This document shows positions 1-5,921 of a stretch of DNA of 7,710 nucleotides, in pieces. This DNA comes from Rubrobacter sp. (GTDB lineage Bacteria; Actinomycetota; Rubrobacteria; Rubrobacterales; Rubrobacteraceae), in NCBI GenBank assembly GCA_013815575.1, contig JACDFX010000062.1, forward strand, positions 1 to 7,710. The letters are read 5' to 3'. Both the position numbers and the translations under genes were made by a program. The notes under the pieces are model-generated. The model ran no database searches and was not told the DNA's origin. It saw only the letters and a list, made by a program, of their open reading frames with translations. Positions within the stretch are counted from its first letter, which is position 1. Each line of letters opens with the position of its first letter.

Positions 1-164
1 ACCTCGGCCTCCTCTCCCTCACCGACTCACCCGCCGAAGCCCGAGACCTCATCCTCGCCGCGACGAAAGATCATTACGAGGGCGCGGGCTACGAGAGGCG
101 GGCCCGCGAAGCGACCCGCAAGGTTTTGGGTCGAGCCCAGGACCGCCCGAAACCCGAGCACTAA
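1..164 (+). CDS. C-terminal end of an unidentified protein, possibly LOG/TIGR00730 family (partial)
   Basis: This is the last 53 codons of a gene that enters from the left edge. The frame begins at base 3 and ends at TAA 162-164. The visible tail starts LGLLSLTDSPAEARDLI and ends in a charged, helix-like stretch rich in Arg, Lys and Glu. The pattern 'L-(S/T)-(L/V)-T-D-(S/D)-P-x-E-A' followed by a helix resembles the C-terminus of LOG-like Rossmann proteins (TIGR00730, cytokinin riboside monophosphate phosphoribohydrolase-like), but too little is present to be sure. The catalytic PGGxGT region would lie outside the window. The gene converges on the TetR regulator, leaving 79 bases between the two stop codons. 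That the frame is coding is supported by GC-rich third positions and a sensible ending; the family is a guess. Confidence 0.5.
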   Translation, partial: LGLLSLTDSPAEARDLILAATKDHYEGAGYERRAREATRKVLGRAQDRPKPEH

Positions 165-243
165 CCAGGCCACAGAGCAATGGAGAGACCTCCGGGACCC
201 TCAAGCCTGACGCCGGTGACGAGCAGAAAGAGCTTGAGCGCCT
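165..243. other. convergent gap with a weak inverted repeat
   Basis: This short gap separates the two convergent stop codons. CTCAAGC (200-206) and GCTTGAG (232-238) form a perfect 7-base inverted repeat, but the loop is 25 bases and no T-run follows on either strand. It could act as a weak shared terminator; nothing stronger is visible. Confidence 0.25.
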
Positions 244-837
244 TCACCGCGCCACCAGACGCCCGAGTTGTCCGTCGATCAGAGAAGTCTGCTCCTCCGG
301 TGGAAACCTGTCGGGCTCGAAGGTCGCCTGGATGCCAATGCCGTCCACGAGCGCGACGAGGGCCGCGGCCTCCTGTTCGACGGCGAGGGCCGGGTTTACC
401 TCCCCGGCCCGCTGGCATTCTTCCAACAGGGCCCGCACGACGGATCTCCATAGGGCGTACCAGCGGCCCTGCTCCCGCCCGAGCGCCTCACTGCCCGTCG
501 CGCGTCCCCAGAAGTCGATCCAGACGCGCATCTCTCCCCGCCGCTCGTCGTCCAATGGCAACCCTTCGCGCAGTACGCTCCGCAACGCCCCCAGGCCCGT
601 AGCCCCCCGGCCCCGGCGGTCCATTCGCCCGGCGGCGCGCTCGATGGAGACGTGCAGGGCGTGTAGGATCAGGGCGTCTTTATCCTCGAAGTAGTGGCTG
701 AGGACCCCCGTGGAGAACCCCGCCTCCTCCGCTATTTCCCTCATCGTCGCAGCCTCTATGCCCCGACGCGCCACCGCCCGCCATACCGCACCGGCGATCT
801 CCCGCTGCCGCTCCTCATGGTCCACCACCTTCGGCAC
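244..837 (-). CDS. TetR/AcrR-family repressor, BetI-like
   Basis: A 197-residue one-component regulator. The N-terminal part (about residues 8-54) is a TetR DNA-binding domain, with the helix-turn-helix around 30-50 (TMREIAEEAG, then STGVLSHYF). The opening MPKVVDHEER is typical of BetI-like TetR proteins. The all-helical remainder, including DGIGIQATFEPDRFPPE near 165-181, matches the C-terminal ligand and dimer domain of that group. The frame is open up to a TTG at 850-852, but I chose the GTG at 835-837 because GGAGGT (843-848) sits 6 bases upstream of it. The TTG itself lies just ahead of that SD. The gene is divergent from the SMR exporter gene with 87 bases between starts, so it most likely represses that gene and itself. 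The ligand cannot be read from sequence, and choline-related sensing should not be assumed from the BetI likeness. Confidence 0.9.
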   Translation of the reverse strand: MPKVVDHEERQREIAGAVWRAVARRGIEAATMREIAEEAGFSTGVLSHYFEDKDALILHALHVSIERAAGRMDRRGRGATGLGALRSVLREGLPLDDERRGEMRVWIDFWGRATGSEALGREQGRWYALWRSVVRALLEECQRAGEVNPALAVEQEAAALVALVDGIGIQATFEPDRFPPEEQTSLIDGQLGRLVAR

Positions 838-853
838 CCGCCCACCTCCCAAC

Positions 854-884
854 TTGACAAGCTTATCTCTCCCTATAATATAAC
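854..884 (+). promoter_or_regulatory. promoter for the SMR gene, consensus hexamers with unusual spacing
   Basis: TTGACA at 854-859 is a perfect -35 hexamer. TATAAT at 874-879 is a perfect -10 hexamer but only 14 bases away. The overlapping TATAAC at 879-884 gives a 19-base spacer. Neither spacing is the usual 17. The block TATAATATAA is strikingly AT-rich for this genome. On the other strand the same block offers TATATT (877-882) as a -10 for the divergent regulator gene, although no good -35 precedes it. The region therefore looks like an overlapping divergent promoter. Confidence 0.65.
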
Positions 885-898
885 GAACGTCCGAAATA
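879..898. promoter_or_regulatory. candidate TetR operator (imperfect 20-base palindrome)
   Basis: The 20 bases centred between 888 and 889 pair at 7 of 10 positions: outer TAT/ATA, inner CG/CG and central ACGT. The core CGAACGTCCG spans 884-893. It overlaps the downstream edge of the -10 region of the SMR promoter, where a TetR dimer would block initiation. A second small palindrome, CTTG-A-CAAG (853-861), covers the -35. Assigning either as the binding site is an inference from position and symmetry. Confidence 0.4.
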
Positions 899-924
899 AA
901 AAAGGCTTCGAAGGGAGTCGGGAG

Positions 925-1245
925 ATGGCCTGGATTCTATTGGTACTGGCGGGGCTCTTTGAGATCGGGATGGTGATAGGACTTGGACTCTCGGATGGCT
1001 TCAGCAAGTTGTGGCCGAGCCTGGGCATGATCGTCTCGGCGTTAATAAGTTTCTCCTTGTTGGCGGAGGCCATGAAGAGCATCCCCGCGGGGACGGCTTA
1101 CGCGGTCTGGACGGGGGTCGGCGCGGCCGGGGCGGTGATCCTTGGCATAGTTTTTCTCAGGGAGCCGGCCGAACCCGCGCGGCTCGTCGCGGTAGCCCTG
1201 ATACTGACCGGGGTCGTGGTGCTGAAGTTGTCGGAGGCGGTTTAG
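925..1245 (+). CDS. small multidrug resistance (SMR) transporter subunit, SugE/Gdx-like
   Basis: A 106-residue protein with four predicted membrane helices at about 3-20, 30-49, 57-78 and 85-104, the normal SMR size and layout. These proteins work as dual-topology dimers or paired heterodimers in the inner membrane, exchanging protons for guanidinium or quaternary cations. The essential Glu13 is present (AGLFEIG). The Gdx/SugE signature AMKSIPAGTAYAVWTGVGA is also there, with Ser42, Tyr59 and Trp62. The usual Trp16 is Met16, and the Lys found near position 21 in SugE is Gly. That makes helix 1 look more like the divergent partner of paired SMR proteins such as YkkD. The ATG at 925 follows AGGGAG (912-917) with 7 bases between. 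No second SMR gene is adjacent. The divergent TetR gene probably controls it. The family call is firm; the substrate is not. Confidence 0.9.
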   Translation: MAWILLVLAGLFEIGMVIGLGLSDGFSKLWPSLGMIVSALISFSLLAEAMKSIPAGTAYAVWTGVGAAGAVILGIVFLREPAEPARLVAVALILTGVVVLKLSEAV

Positions 1246-1404
1246 GGTGTGGCGGCGGTCAAGCTGCTCTCCTTCGTCCCGATCTTGGCCGGACTCGCCT
1301 CTGAAGGCGCACGTTGAGCGCCGGCCGCGCCTTGCTCTTGCTGTGTAACTGAAGTACCTTGAGCCCCTATTCGATGAGGTGGGCAAAGGCTCAAGGGGGC
1401 AGGC
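1246..1404 (+). promoter_or_regulatory. leader of the RTX-like gene with a hairpin over the ribosome binding site
   Basis: This gap has no coding potential I can support. CCTTGAGCC (1357-1365) and GGCTCAAGG (1388-1396) form a perfect 9-base inverted repeat with a 22-base loop. The 3' arm overlaps the SD AAGGGGG (1393-1399), which lies 5 bases before the GTG start, so the fold would partly hide it. A possible weak promoter is TTGCTC (1332-1337), 17 bases, TACCTT (1355-1360). No convincing terminator follows the SMR gene; only a 5-base stem (1296-1309) is seen. Confidence 0.4.
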
Positions 1405-1974
1405 GTGAAGAAACTGTTTCTTCTCTTTACGGTGATGGTGGCGATGCTGGCAGCGGTGGGCGGGGTGGCGTTGGCGGCGGTCGCGACGGGTACGGACGGC
1501 CCCGACAGGCTCTCGGGATCGACCGGTAGTGACTCGGTCATCGGGTTAGAGGGCGAAGACTTTCTGGCGGGTGACCCCAAGTTCTTCGGCCCCGGGGGCG
1601 ATGACAGCCTCGCGGGCGGTCCGGGTGAGGCTCAGGTCTAAGGCCGCAGCGGCGATGACTCTGTTTCCGGCGGGCCGGGTGACTATGAGATCTCCGGTAC
1701 GCTGGGGGCGGACGCCGTGTCCGGCGGCGACGGTAATGATCTCGTGGACGACGGCCCGCACTTCGACGCCGCCGCTGACGAGATCTCCGGTGGCACTGGG
1801 GACGACGTGATGGACGCGTTCAACGATCCGGCGGGTGCCGACGTCGTCTTCTGCGGTTCCGGCGACGACCTCGTATACACCGACGGGACGGACGAGATCT
1901 CGGACGACTGCGAGAGGACCGTACGCGGGCCCCATCCAGACCCCTGGGACGCGAAGTTCAGCGCCCCCCAGTAG
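1405..1974 (+). pseudogene. secreted RTX-like calcium-binding repeat protein, interrupted by an in-frame TAA
   Basis: Read from the GTG at 1405, behind AAGGGGG (1393-1399), the frame gives a classic signal peptide: MKK, a hydrophobic core, and a likely cut after ALA at residue 24. Gly/Asp-rich repeats follow. Codon 79 (1639-1641) is TAA, so the intact product is only 78 residues. The same frame then runs on without another stop to TAG 1972-1974. It continues the repeats (SGDDSVSGGPGD, SGGDGNDLVDD, SGGTGDDVMD, CGSGDDLVY) and ends with DDCERTV, the usual tail of this type. A tyrosine codon fits the repeat at the stop position and is one base away from TAA. The two cysteines (CGSG and DDCE) may form a disulfide. 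These nonapeptide-like repeats bind Ca2+ in beta-rolls outside the cell; the role here is unknown. The second half could be reinitiated at GTG 1717, but it would lack a signal peptide. A sequencing error or readthrough cannot be excluded. Confidence 0.75.
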
Positions 1975-1984
1975 GACTTCTAGG

Positions 1985-2758
1985 CTAGGCGCCCAGAACG
2001 TCCGCTATGCCGTAGAGGCCAGGCTCTGCGTTCGCGGCGAACTTCGCTGCTCGTAAAGCGCCGTCGGCGAAGGTGCGGCGGGAGAGGGCACGGTGGACGA
2101 CCTCGACCTCCTCGCCCTCGGAGTAGAAGACGAGGCGGTGCTCCCCGACGACGGCCCCGCCGCGTAGGGCGTGGATGCCGATCTCACCGGGACCGCGCGG
2201 CGAGAGACCCTCCCGCCCGTAGACGGCGACTTCCTCCAATCGCTCCTTGCGACCCTCGGCGGCGGCCCGCGCCAGGAACAAGGCCGTGCCTGAAGGGGCG
2301 TCCTTCTTGTGGCGGTGGTGGGCTTCGACGACCTCGATGTCGTAGCCCTCGAGCTTCGCGGAGAGTTCCCGGACGACCTCGCGCAGCAGGTTTACCCCGA
2401 CGCTCATGTTAGGGGCGAGGACGACGGGAACGTTCTTCGCCGCCTCATCGACCTTCGCGAGCTGTTCGTCGAAGAGGCCGGTGGTGCCGATGACGTGCGG
2501 CAGGCCGTAGGCGAGGTGCTCTACGGTGGCCTCGGGCGTGGTGAACTCGATCAGGACTTCCGCATCTTCTGGCAGGGCTTCGGTTGCGGACACACCACTA
2601 CGGCCCACCCCGCAGAGCTCGCCGAGGTCGGCGCCGAGCTCCGCGGCGTCGGGCTCGACGGTGCCGCCAGCGAGCTCGATGCCTTCCGTTTCAAGGGCGG
2701 CGCGGCAGAGCTCGCGGCCCATGCGGCCCGCCGCGCCGATTATCGTTACGCGGGTCAC
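1985..2758 (-). CDS. dapB: 4-hydroxy-tetrahydrodipicolinate reductase
   Basis: A 257-residue cytosolic enzyme that reduces the DapA product with NAD(P)H to tetrahydrodipicolinate, on the way to diaminopimelate and lysine. The N-terminal Rossmann domain carries the dinucleotide-binding loop GAAGRMG (8-14), and IEFTTPEA (70-77) and GTTG (91-94) line the cofactor site. APNMSVGVNLL (115-125) leads into the C-terminal substrate and tetramer domain. The DapB signature EAHHRHKKDAPSGTA (145-159) supplies the catalytic His147 and Lys151. The length is within the usual range of about 245-275. The start is GTG at 2756-2758. Its first bases overlap the TGA of dapA by 4 (GTGA on the coding strand), with a GAGG-type SD just upstream, so translation is probably coupled. 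It is the last gene of the operon and ends 10 bases from the convergent RTX-like gene; no clear terminator is seen there. Confidence 0.97.
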   Translation of the reverse strand: MTRVTIIGAAGRMGRELCRAALETEGIELAGGTVEPDAAELGADLGELCGVGRSGVSATEALPEDAEVLIEFTTPEATVEHLAYGLPHVIGTTGLFDEQLAKVDEAAKNVPVVLAPNMSVGVNLLREVVRELSAKLEGYDIEVVEAHHRHKKDAPSGTALFLARAAAEGRKERLEEVAVYGREGLSPRGPGEIGIHALRGGAVVGEHRLVFYSEGEEVEVVHRALSRRTFADGALRAAKFAANAEPGLYGIADVLGA

Positions 2759-3648
2759 ACTTCCTCTGGAGTGGGGAGGAGGTGGTTCGTCTCCTCCATA
2801 ACGCGGCGAAGGTGGTCGAGGTTCTCTCCGGCGAGCGGGATCATGGGCAGCCGCATCTCGTCCGAGCAGAGGCCGAGGATGGAGGCCGCGGTCTTTACCG
2901 GGATTGGGTTCGTCTCGACGAAGAGCGCCCGGCAGAGCGGGAGCAGGTCGTAGTGGAGCTCGCGTCCCCGCTCGAAGTTGCCTGCCAGGAGGACGCTGAC
3001 CATGTCCGAGACGACCGCGGGGGCGACGTTGCCGGCGACGGAGATCACGCCTCGTCCACCCAGCGACATGAGCGGGAGCGTCAGGGAGTCGTCGCCGGAG
3101 AGAATGTCGAACTCCTCGCCGCAGAGGCGCCGGATGTCGCTCGCCAGGTCCATCGAGTGGGTCGCCTCCTTGGTGCCGACGATGTTCGGGATCTCGGCGA
3201 GGCGGGCCGTGGTCTCGGCGCTTATGTTGACGCTCGTGCGGCCTGGGATGTTGTAGAGGACGATGGGAAGGCCCGTGCTCTCGGCTATCGCGGTGAAGTG
3301 CCGGTAGAGCCCTTCCTGGGTCGGCTTTGTGTAGTAGGGGGCGACCTGCAAGGAGCCGTCCGCGCCCTCCTCCTCGGCCATCCTGGTGTACTTGATCGCC
3401 ATGTGCGTGCTGTTGGAGCCGGTCCCGGCGATGACCGGGACCCTCCCGTTCGCGACCCTCACCACGGTCCCTATGACGAGCCTGTCCTCCGCCTCGCTCA
3501 TGGACGGCGTCTCGCCGGTGGTGCCGCAGGGAACGAGGCCGTGGATGCCCTGCCCTATCTGGAACTCGACCAGCCCCTCCAGCGCCTCGACGTCCACCTC
3601 GCCGTTTCGAAACGGCGTGACGAGTGCTGTAAACGCTCCGCTAAACAT
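2755..3648 (-). CDS. dapA: 4-hydroxy-tetrahydrodipicolinate synthase
   Basis: A 297-residue TIM-barrel class I aldolase that condenses pyruvate with aspartate semialdehyde, the committed step to lysine. The Schiff-base lysine is Lys160 in IVGTKEA. The catalytic triad partners are the threonines of CGTTGE (41-46) with Tyr132, plus Tyr106 in APYYTKP. Arg137 in YNIPGRT binds the substrate carboxylate. ETNPIPVK (245-252) is the conserved late motif. The length matches the family (about 290-300). The ATG at 3646-3648 overlaps the lysC stop by 8 bases, and its SD GGAGGAG lies within the last lysC codons, so the two are translationally coupled. The feedback-inhibition state by lysine cannot be told from sequence alone. 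Confidence 0.97.
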   Translation of the reverse strand: MFSGAFTALVTPFRNGEVDVEALEGLVEFQIGQGIHGLVPCGTTGETPSMSEAEDRLVIGTVVRVANGRVPVIAGTGSNSTHMAIKYTRMAEEEGADGSLQVAPYYTKPTQEGLYRHFTAIAESTGLPIVLYNIPGRTSVNISAETTARLAEIPNIVGTKEATHSMDLASDIRRLCGEEFDILSGDDSLTLPLMSLGGRGVISVAGNVAPAVVSDMVSVLLAGNFERGRELHYDLLPLCRALFVETNPIPVKTAASILGLCSDEMRLPMIPLAGENLDHLRRVMEETNHLLPTPEEV

Positions 3649-4135
3649 CTCTCTCCTCCAACTCGAAATCCCTGTGCAAGACCCTCACTGCCTCTTCCAC
3701 CCGCTCGGCGGGCAACACGCACGTGACCTGTATCTCCGAGGTCGAGACCATCCGGATCGGAATACCCGCCTCACCGAGCGAGCGGAACATCCTGGCCGCG
3801 TAACCCGGACGGTTGAGCATCCCGGTTCCCACGACGGAGACCTTGCCGAGGTCCCGCTCCCCCTCGACCACGCCGCCCAGGGCGTCGGCGACCCCGGCCG
3901 CGAGTTTTCGGGCCTCCTCGAAGGAGCCGCGGGCCACGGTGAACGCCACGTCCGCCGCGCCGTCCTTGACGCCGCTCTCGACTATGACGTCCACGGAGAT
4001 GCCGCGTTCGGCCAGCGGCGTGAAGACCCGGCTCATGGTGCCGGGGCCGGTTCGGATACCGTTCAGGGTGACGCGCGAGACGTCGAGGTCGTGGACGATG
4101 CCGGCGAGGGTCTCGCGGGTCTCAAGGCGTTCCAA
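3641..4135 (-). CDS. lysC: predicted aspartokinase beta subunit from an internal in-frame start in lysC
   Basis: Inside lysC, the coding strand carries GGGAGGAG (4141-4148), five bases (AAAAG), then TTG at 4133-4135. This TTG is codon 246 of lysC and in frame, so it would give a 164-residue product containing only the two ACT domains. Bacillus and Corynebacterium lysC genes are known to make such a beta subunit from an internal start near the same codon, and it assembles with the alpha chain into a regulated alpha2beta2 enzyme. The SD here is stronger than that of the full-length gene. Actual use of this start is an inference from the SD, its spacing, the frame and the known precedent. Confidence 0.6.
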   Translation of the reverse strand: MERLETRETLAGIVHDLDVSRVTLNGIRTGPGTMSRVFTPLAERGISVDVIVESGVKDGAADVAFTVARGSFEEARKLAAGVADALGGVVEGERDLGKVSVVGTGMLNRPGYAARMFRSLGEAGIPIRMVSTSEIQVTCVLPAERVEEAVRVLHRDFELEERDV

Positions 4136-4870
4136 CTTTTCTCCTCCCGTGATGATAGTGCCGGGTCCCTCCTCGAAGGAGGACCGGACATGTACCTCGA
4201 CGCCGTAGAGGGCGCCGAGTTCGACGGCGCGCGGGTGCATTACCTTCGCCCCTCGCCAGGCCATCTCGGCCATCTCCTCGAAGGAGATCACGGGTACGCG
4301 CCGGGCCTCTGGCACGATCCGCGGGTCGGCCGTAAAGACGCCCGTTACGTCCGTGAAGATCTCGCATCGGTCGGCTTCGAGCGCCGCTGCCAGCGCCACG
4401 GCCGTCGTATCCGAGCCGCCGCGCCCGAGGGTCATCACGTCGCCGAGGGCGTTCATCCCCTGAAAGCCGGCGACGATGACTACCCTTCCCCCTTCGAGCA
4501 GGCCGTGGATCCTCTTCGGCCGGATCTCCGAGATGACCCCTGAGCCGTACTTGCCCGTCACCGTCATCCCCGCCTGCGGGCCCGTCAACGACTCGGCCGG
4601 TATGCCCCGGTCGTGGAGCGCCATCGCGAGCAGGGCCACCGACTGTTCCTCGCCGGTCGCGAGAAGCTGGTCGATCTCGCGCGGCGAGGGGTCCCGGCTC
4701 ACCTCACCGGCGAGCCGCAGGAGCCTGTCGGTCGTCTTCCCCATGGCCGAGACGGCCACGACGAGGTCGAGGCCCGAATCGCGGGAGCGTCCGATCTTCT
4801 CCGCAACGGCCCTGATGTGCTCGGCCGTCGCGACCGAGCTTCCGCCATATTTCTGGACCACGATGCCCAA
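3641..4870 (-). CDS. lysC: aspartokinase (aspartate kinase), alpha subunit
   Basis: A 409-residue kinase that phosphorylates aspartate, the entry step to lysine, threonine and methionine. The amino-acid kinase domain covers about residues 1-240. It has KYGGSS (7-12) at the nucleotide site, ATGEEQS (71-77), TLGRGGSDTTA (147-157) and TDVTGVFTADPRI (173-185). Two ACT regulatory domains follow, at about 255-330 and 343-405, including VESGVKDG and MVSTSEIQVT, where lysine and threonine effectors bind in relatives. The frame is open to an ATG at 4907-4909, but the family begins at this TTG (MGIVVQKYGG). The ATG adds 13 unconserved residues and abuts a strong hairpin without an SD. A GGGGCGG sequence 4 bases before the TTG is a modest SD. 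It heads the lysC-dapA-dapB operon. No lysine riboswitch is recognisable, and only 118 bases separate it from the preceding gene. Confidence 0.95.
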   Translation of the reverse strand: MGIVVQKYGGSSVATAEHIRAVAEKIGRSRDSGLDLVVAVSAMGKTTDRLLRLAGEVSRDPSPREIDQLLATGEEQSVALLAMALHDRGIPAESLTGPQAGMTVTGKYGSGVISEIRPKRIHGLLEGGRVVIVAGFQGMNALGDVMTLGRGGSDTTAVALAAALEADRCEIFTDVTGVFTADPRIVPEARRVPVISFEEMAEMAWRGAKVMHPRAVELGALYGVEVHVRSSFEEGPGTIITGGEKLERLETRETLAGIVHDLDVSRVTLNGIRTGPGTMSRVFTPLAERGISVDVIVESGVKDGAADVAFTVARGSFEEARKLAAGVADALGGVVEGERDLGKVSVVGTGMLNRPGYAARMFRSLGEAGIPIRMVSTSEIQVTCVLPAERVEEAVRVLHRDFELEERDV

Positions 4871-4892
4871 AGAACCGCCCCGATGCCGCTTA

Positions 4893-4908
4893 CGCCAGCA
4901 GAATAGCA
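4893..4908 (-). promoter_or_regulatory. possible extended -10 promoter for lysC-dapA-dapB
   Basis: On the coding strand TGC precedes TATTCT (4900-4905), the shape of an extended -10 element. Initiation near 4893 would give a leader of about 23 bases before the TTG at 4870 and would leave out the alternative ATG at 4909. There is no recognisable -35, since that place is occupied by the hairpin. The call is weak. Confidence 0.25.
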
Positions 4909-4909
4909 T

Positions 4910-4938
4910 CTCAGCCCGGCGCGAAGCGCCCGGCTGAG
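4910..4938. terminator. strong stem-loop between the dehydrogenase gene and lysC
   Basis: Bases 4910-4922 and 4926-4938 are inverted repeats matching at 12 of 13 positions, around a 3-base loop (GAA, or TTC on the minus strand). Both flanking genes read on the minus strand, so this lies downstream of the dehydrogenase and just ahead of lysC. No T-run follows. It may be a terminator without a U-tail, an attenuator, or part of a repeat element. Confidence 0.5.
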
Positions 4939-4984
4939 AGCGGAGGCGAAGCCGCAGCGTGCTGACGAGCCGCCGCAGGCGGCG
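4939..4984. repeat. cluster of small GC-rich palindromes, possible dispersed repeat
   Basis: Next to the long stem-loop are GGC-GAA-GCC, inside a larger imperfect fold near 4940-4956, and a perfect GCCGCC-GCA-GGCGGC (4969-4983). With the stem-loop at 4910-4938 this makes at least three successive palindromes with 3-base loops in 75 bases. That is the look of a mobile or dispersed intergenic palindromic unit in GC-rich genomes. Whether it recurs elsewhere in the genome cannot be seen here. Confidence 0.35.
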
Positions 4985-4988
4985 TACT

Positions 4989-5888
4989 CTAACCTACGGG
5001 TTGGCCTCCTGTTATGTCTATGGACGAGCCGTTGACGAAGCTCGCTTCGTCTGAGGCGAGAAAGACAAAGGCGGGGGCCAACTCGACGGGCTGGCCCGGG
5101 CGGCCGGTGGGGGACTGCAGGCCGAACTGGGAGACCGTCTCGGCCTCCATGGAGGCGGGTATGATCGGGGTCCAGACGGGGCCTGGCGCCACAACGTTGG
5201 CCCGCAGCCCGTACTGGATGACGTCCTGGGCGAGGCCTTCGGTGAACGTGACGATGGCGCCCTTCGTCGCGGAGTAGGGGAGGAGGGTCGGCGAGGGTTT
5301 GTACGCCTGGGCGGAGCCCACGTTGATGATGCAGCCGCCCGCCGGCATGTGGGGGATCGCCGCCTTCACGAGCCAGAACATCGCGTAGATGTTGGTCTTG
5401 AACGTCCGGTCGAGCAACTCGGAGGAGACGTCCATTACGCCGGTTACCGTCCTCTGGTGGGCGGCGTTGTTGACGAGTATGTCTATCCCGCCGAACTCAT
5501 CCACGGCTTTCTGGATCACGGCCTGGCAGGTGGCCTCTTCGCTTATGTCTCCCGGCGCCTTTACGCACCTCTTGCCGGACTCCTCGACGACGCGGGCGGT
5601 CTCCGCGGCGTCCGACTCCTCGTTTTCGAGGTAGGAGATCAGGACGTCCGCCCCCTCCCGCGCGAAGGCGAGCGCCACCGCCCTGCCTATGCCTGAGTCA
5701 CCGCCGGTGATGACGGCCCTCTTGCCCTCCAGCCTGCCGGAACCCCGGTAAGTCTCGTAGCCGTAGTCGGGCTCGGGGCTCATCTCCGAGTCGAGGCCGG
5801 GGTGCTGCTCCATCTGGGTCTGCTGCGGGTACTCGGGCTGCGGGTATTTCGTGGTCGGGTCCTGCTGGCGGTGCTGATCGTCGGTCAT
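4989..5888 (-). CDS. short-chain dehydrogenase/reductase, GS39/YghA type
   Basis: A 299-residue cytosolic NAD(P)-dependent oxidoreductase. Residues 1-45 are a polar Gln/Pro-rich extension (QHRQQD, then YPQPEYPQQ) ending in the segment PGLDSEMSPEPDYGYE that marks the GS39/YghA subgroup. The Rossmann fold follows, with TGGDSGIG (61-68) for the cofactor and LVNNAA (138-143). The active site is Asn166, Ser192, Tyr205 and Lys209 (YSATK). The end, PAFVFLASDEASFVNGSSIDITGG, is complete and typical. The start is ATG 5886-5888 with GGGGAGG (5895-5901) 6 bases upstream; the frame is open to 5939, but that extra part is unconserved. In Bacillus the relatives belong to the general stress response, and a SigB-like promoter is visible upstream here. 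The natural substrate of this subgroup is not well defined. It diverges from the DUF1360 gene. Confidence 0.93.
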   Translation of the reverse strand: MTDDQHRQQDPTTKYPQPEYPQQTQMEQHPGLDSEMSPEPDYGYETYRGSGRLEGKRAVITGGDSGIGRAVALAFAREGADVLISYLENEESDAAETARVVEESGKRCVKAPGDISEEATCQAVIQKAVDEFGGIDILVNNAAHQRTVTGVMDVSSELLDRTFKTNIYAMFWLVKAAIPHMPAGGCIINVGSAQAYKPSPTLLPYSATKGAIVTFTEGLAQDVIQYGLRANVVAPGPVWTPIIPASMEAETVSQFGLQSPTGRPGQPVELAPAFVFLASDEASFVNGSSIDITGGQPVG

Positions 5889-5921
5889 CGTGATCCTCCC
5901 CGTTTGAACAGTCCCCCGCCT

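Noticed and set aside
838..852. TTG at 850-852 as the start of the TetR gene
   Set aside because: The good SD GGAGGT lies downstream of it and points to the GTG at 835-837, which also gives the conserved N-terminus.
846..924. Guanidine riboswitch ahead of the SMR gene
   Set aside because: Too little space follows the promoter, and no matching fold or conserved loop is seen; a divergent TetR gene offers a simpler control.
2584..4543. Long plus-strand open frames (2584-3726 and 3386-4543) opposite dapA, dapB and lysC
   Set aside because: They lie antisense to clearly identified lysine genes, have Arg/Ala/Gly-rich composition without domains, and arise from GC bias that removes stop codons.
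4871..4909. Upstream ATG as the lysC start (4907-4909)
   Set aside because: It adds 13 residues without family likeness, has no SD and directly abuts a strong hairpin. The TTG at 4868-4870 matches the family N-terminus.
4871..4988. Lysine riboswitch ahead of lysC
   Set aside because: The gap is only 118 bases, much of it small palindromes, and shows none of the multi-helix core layout of the L box.
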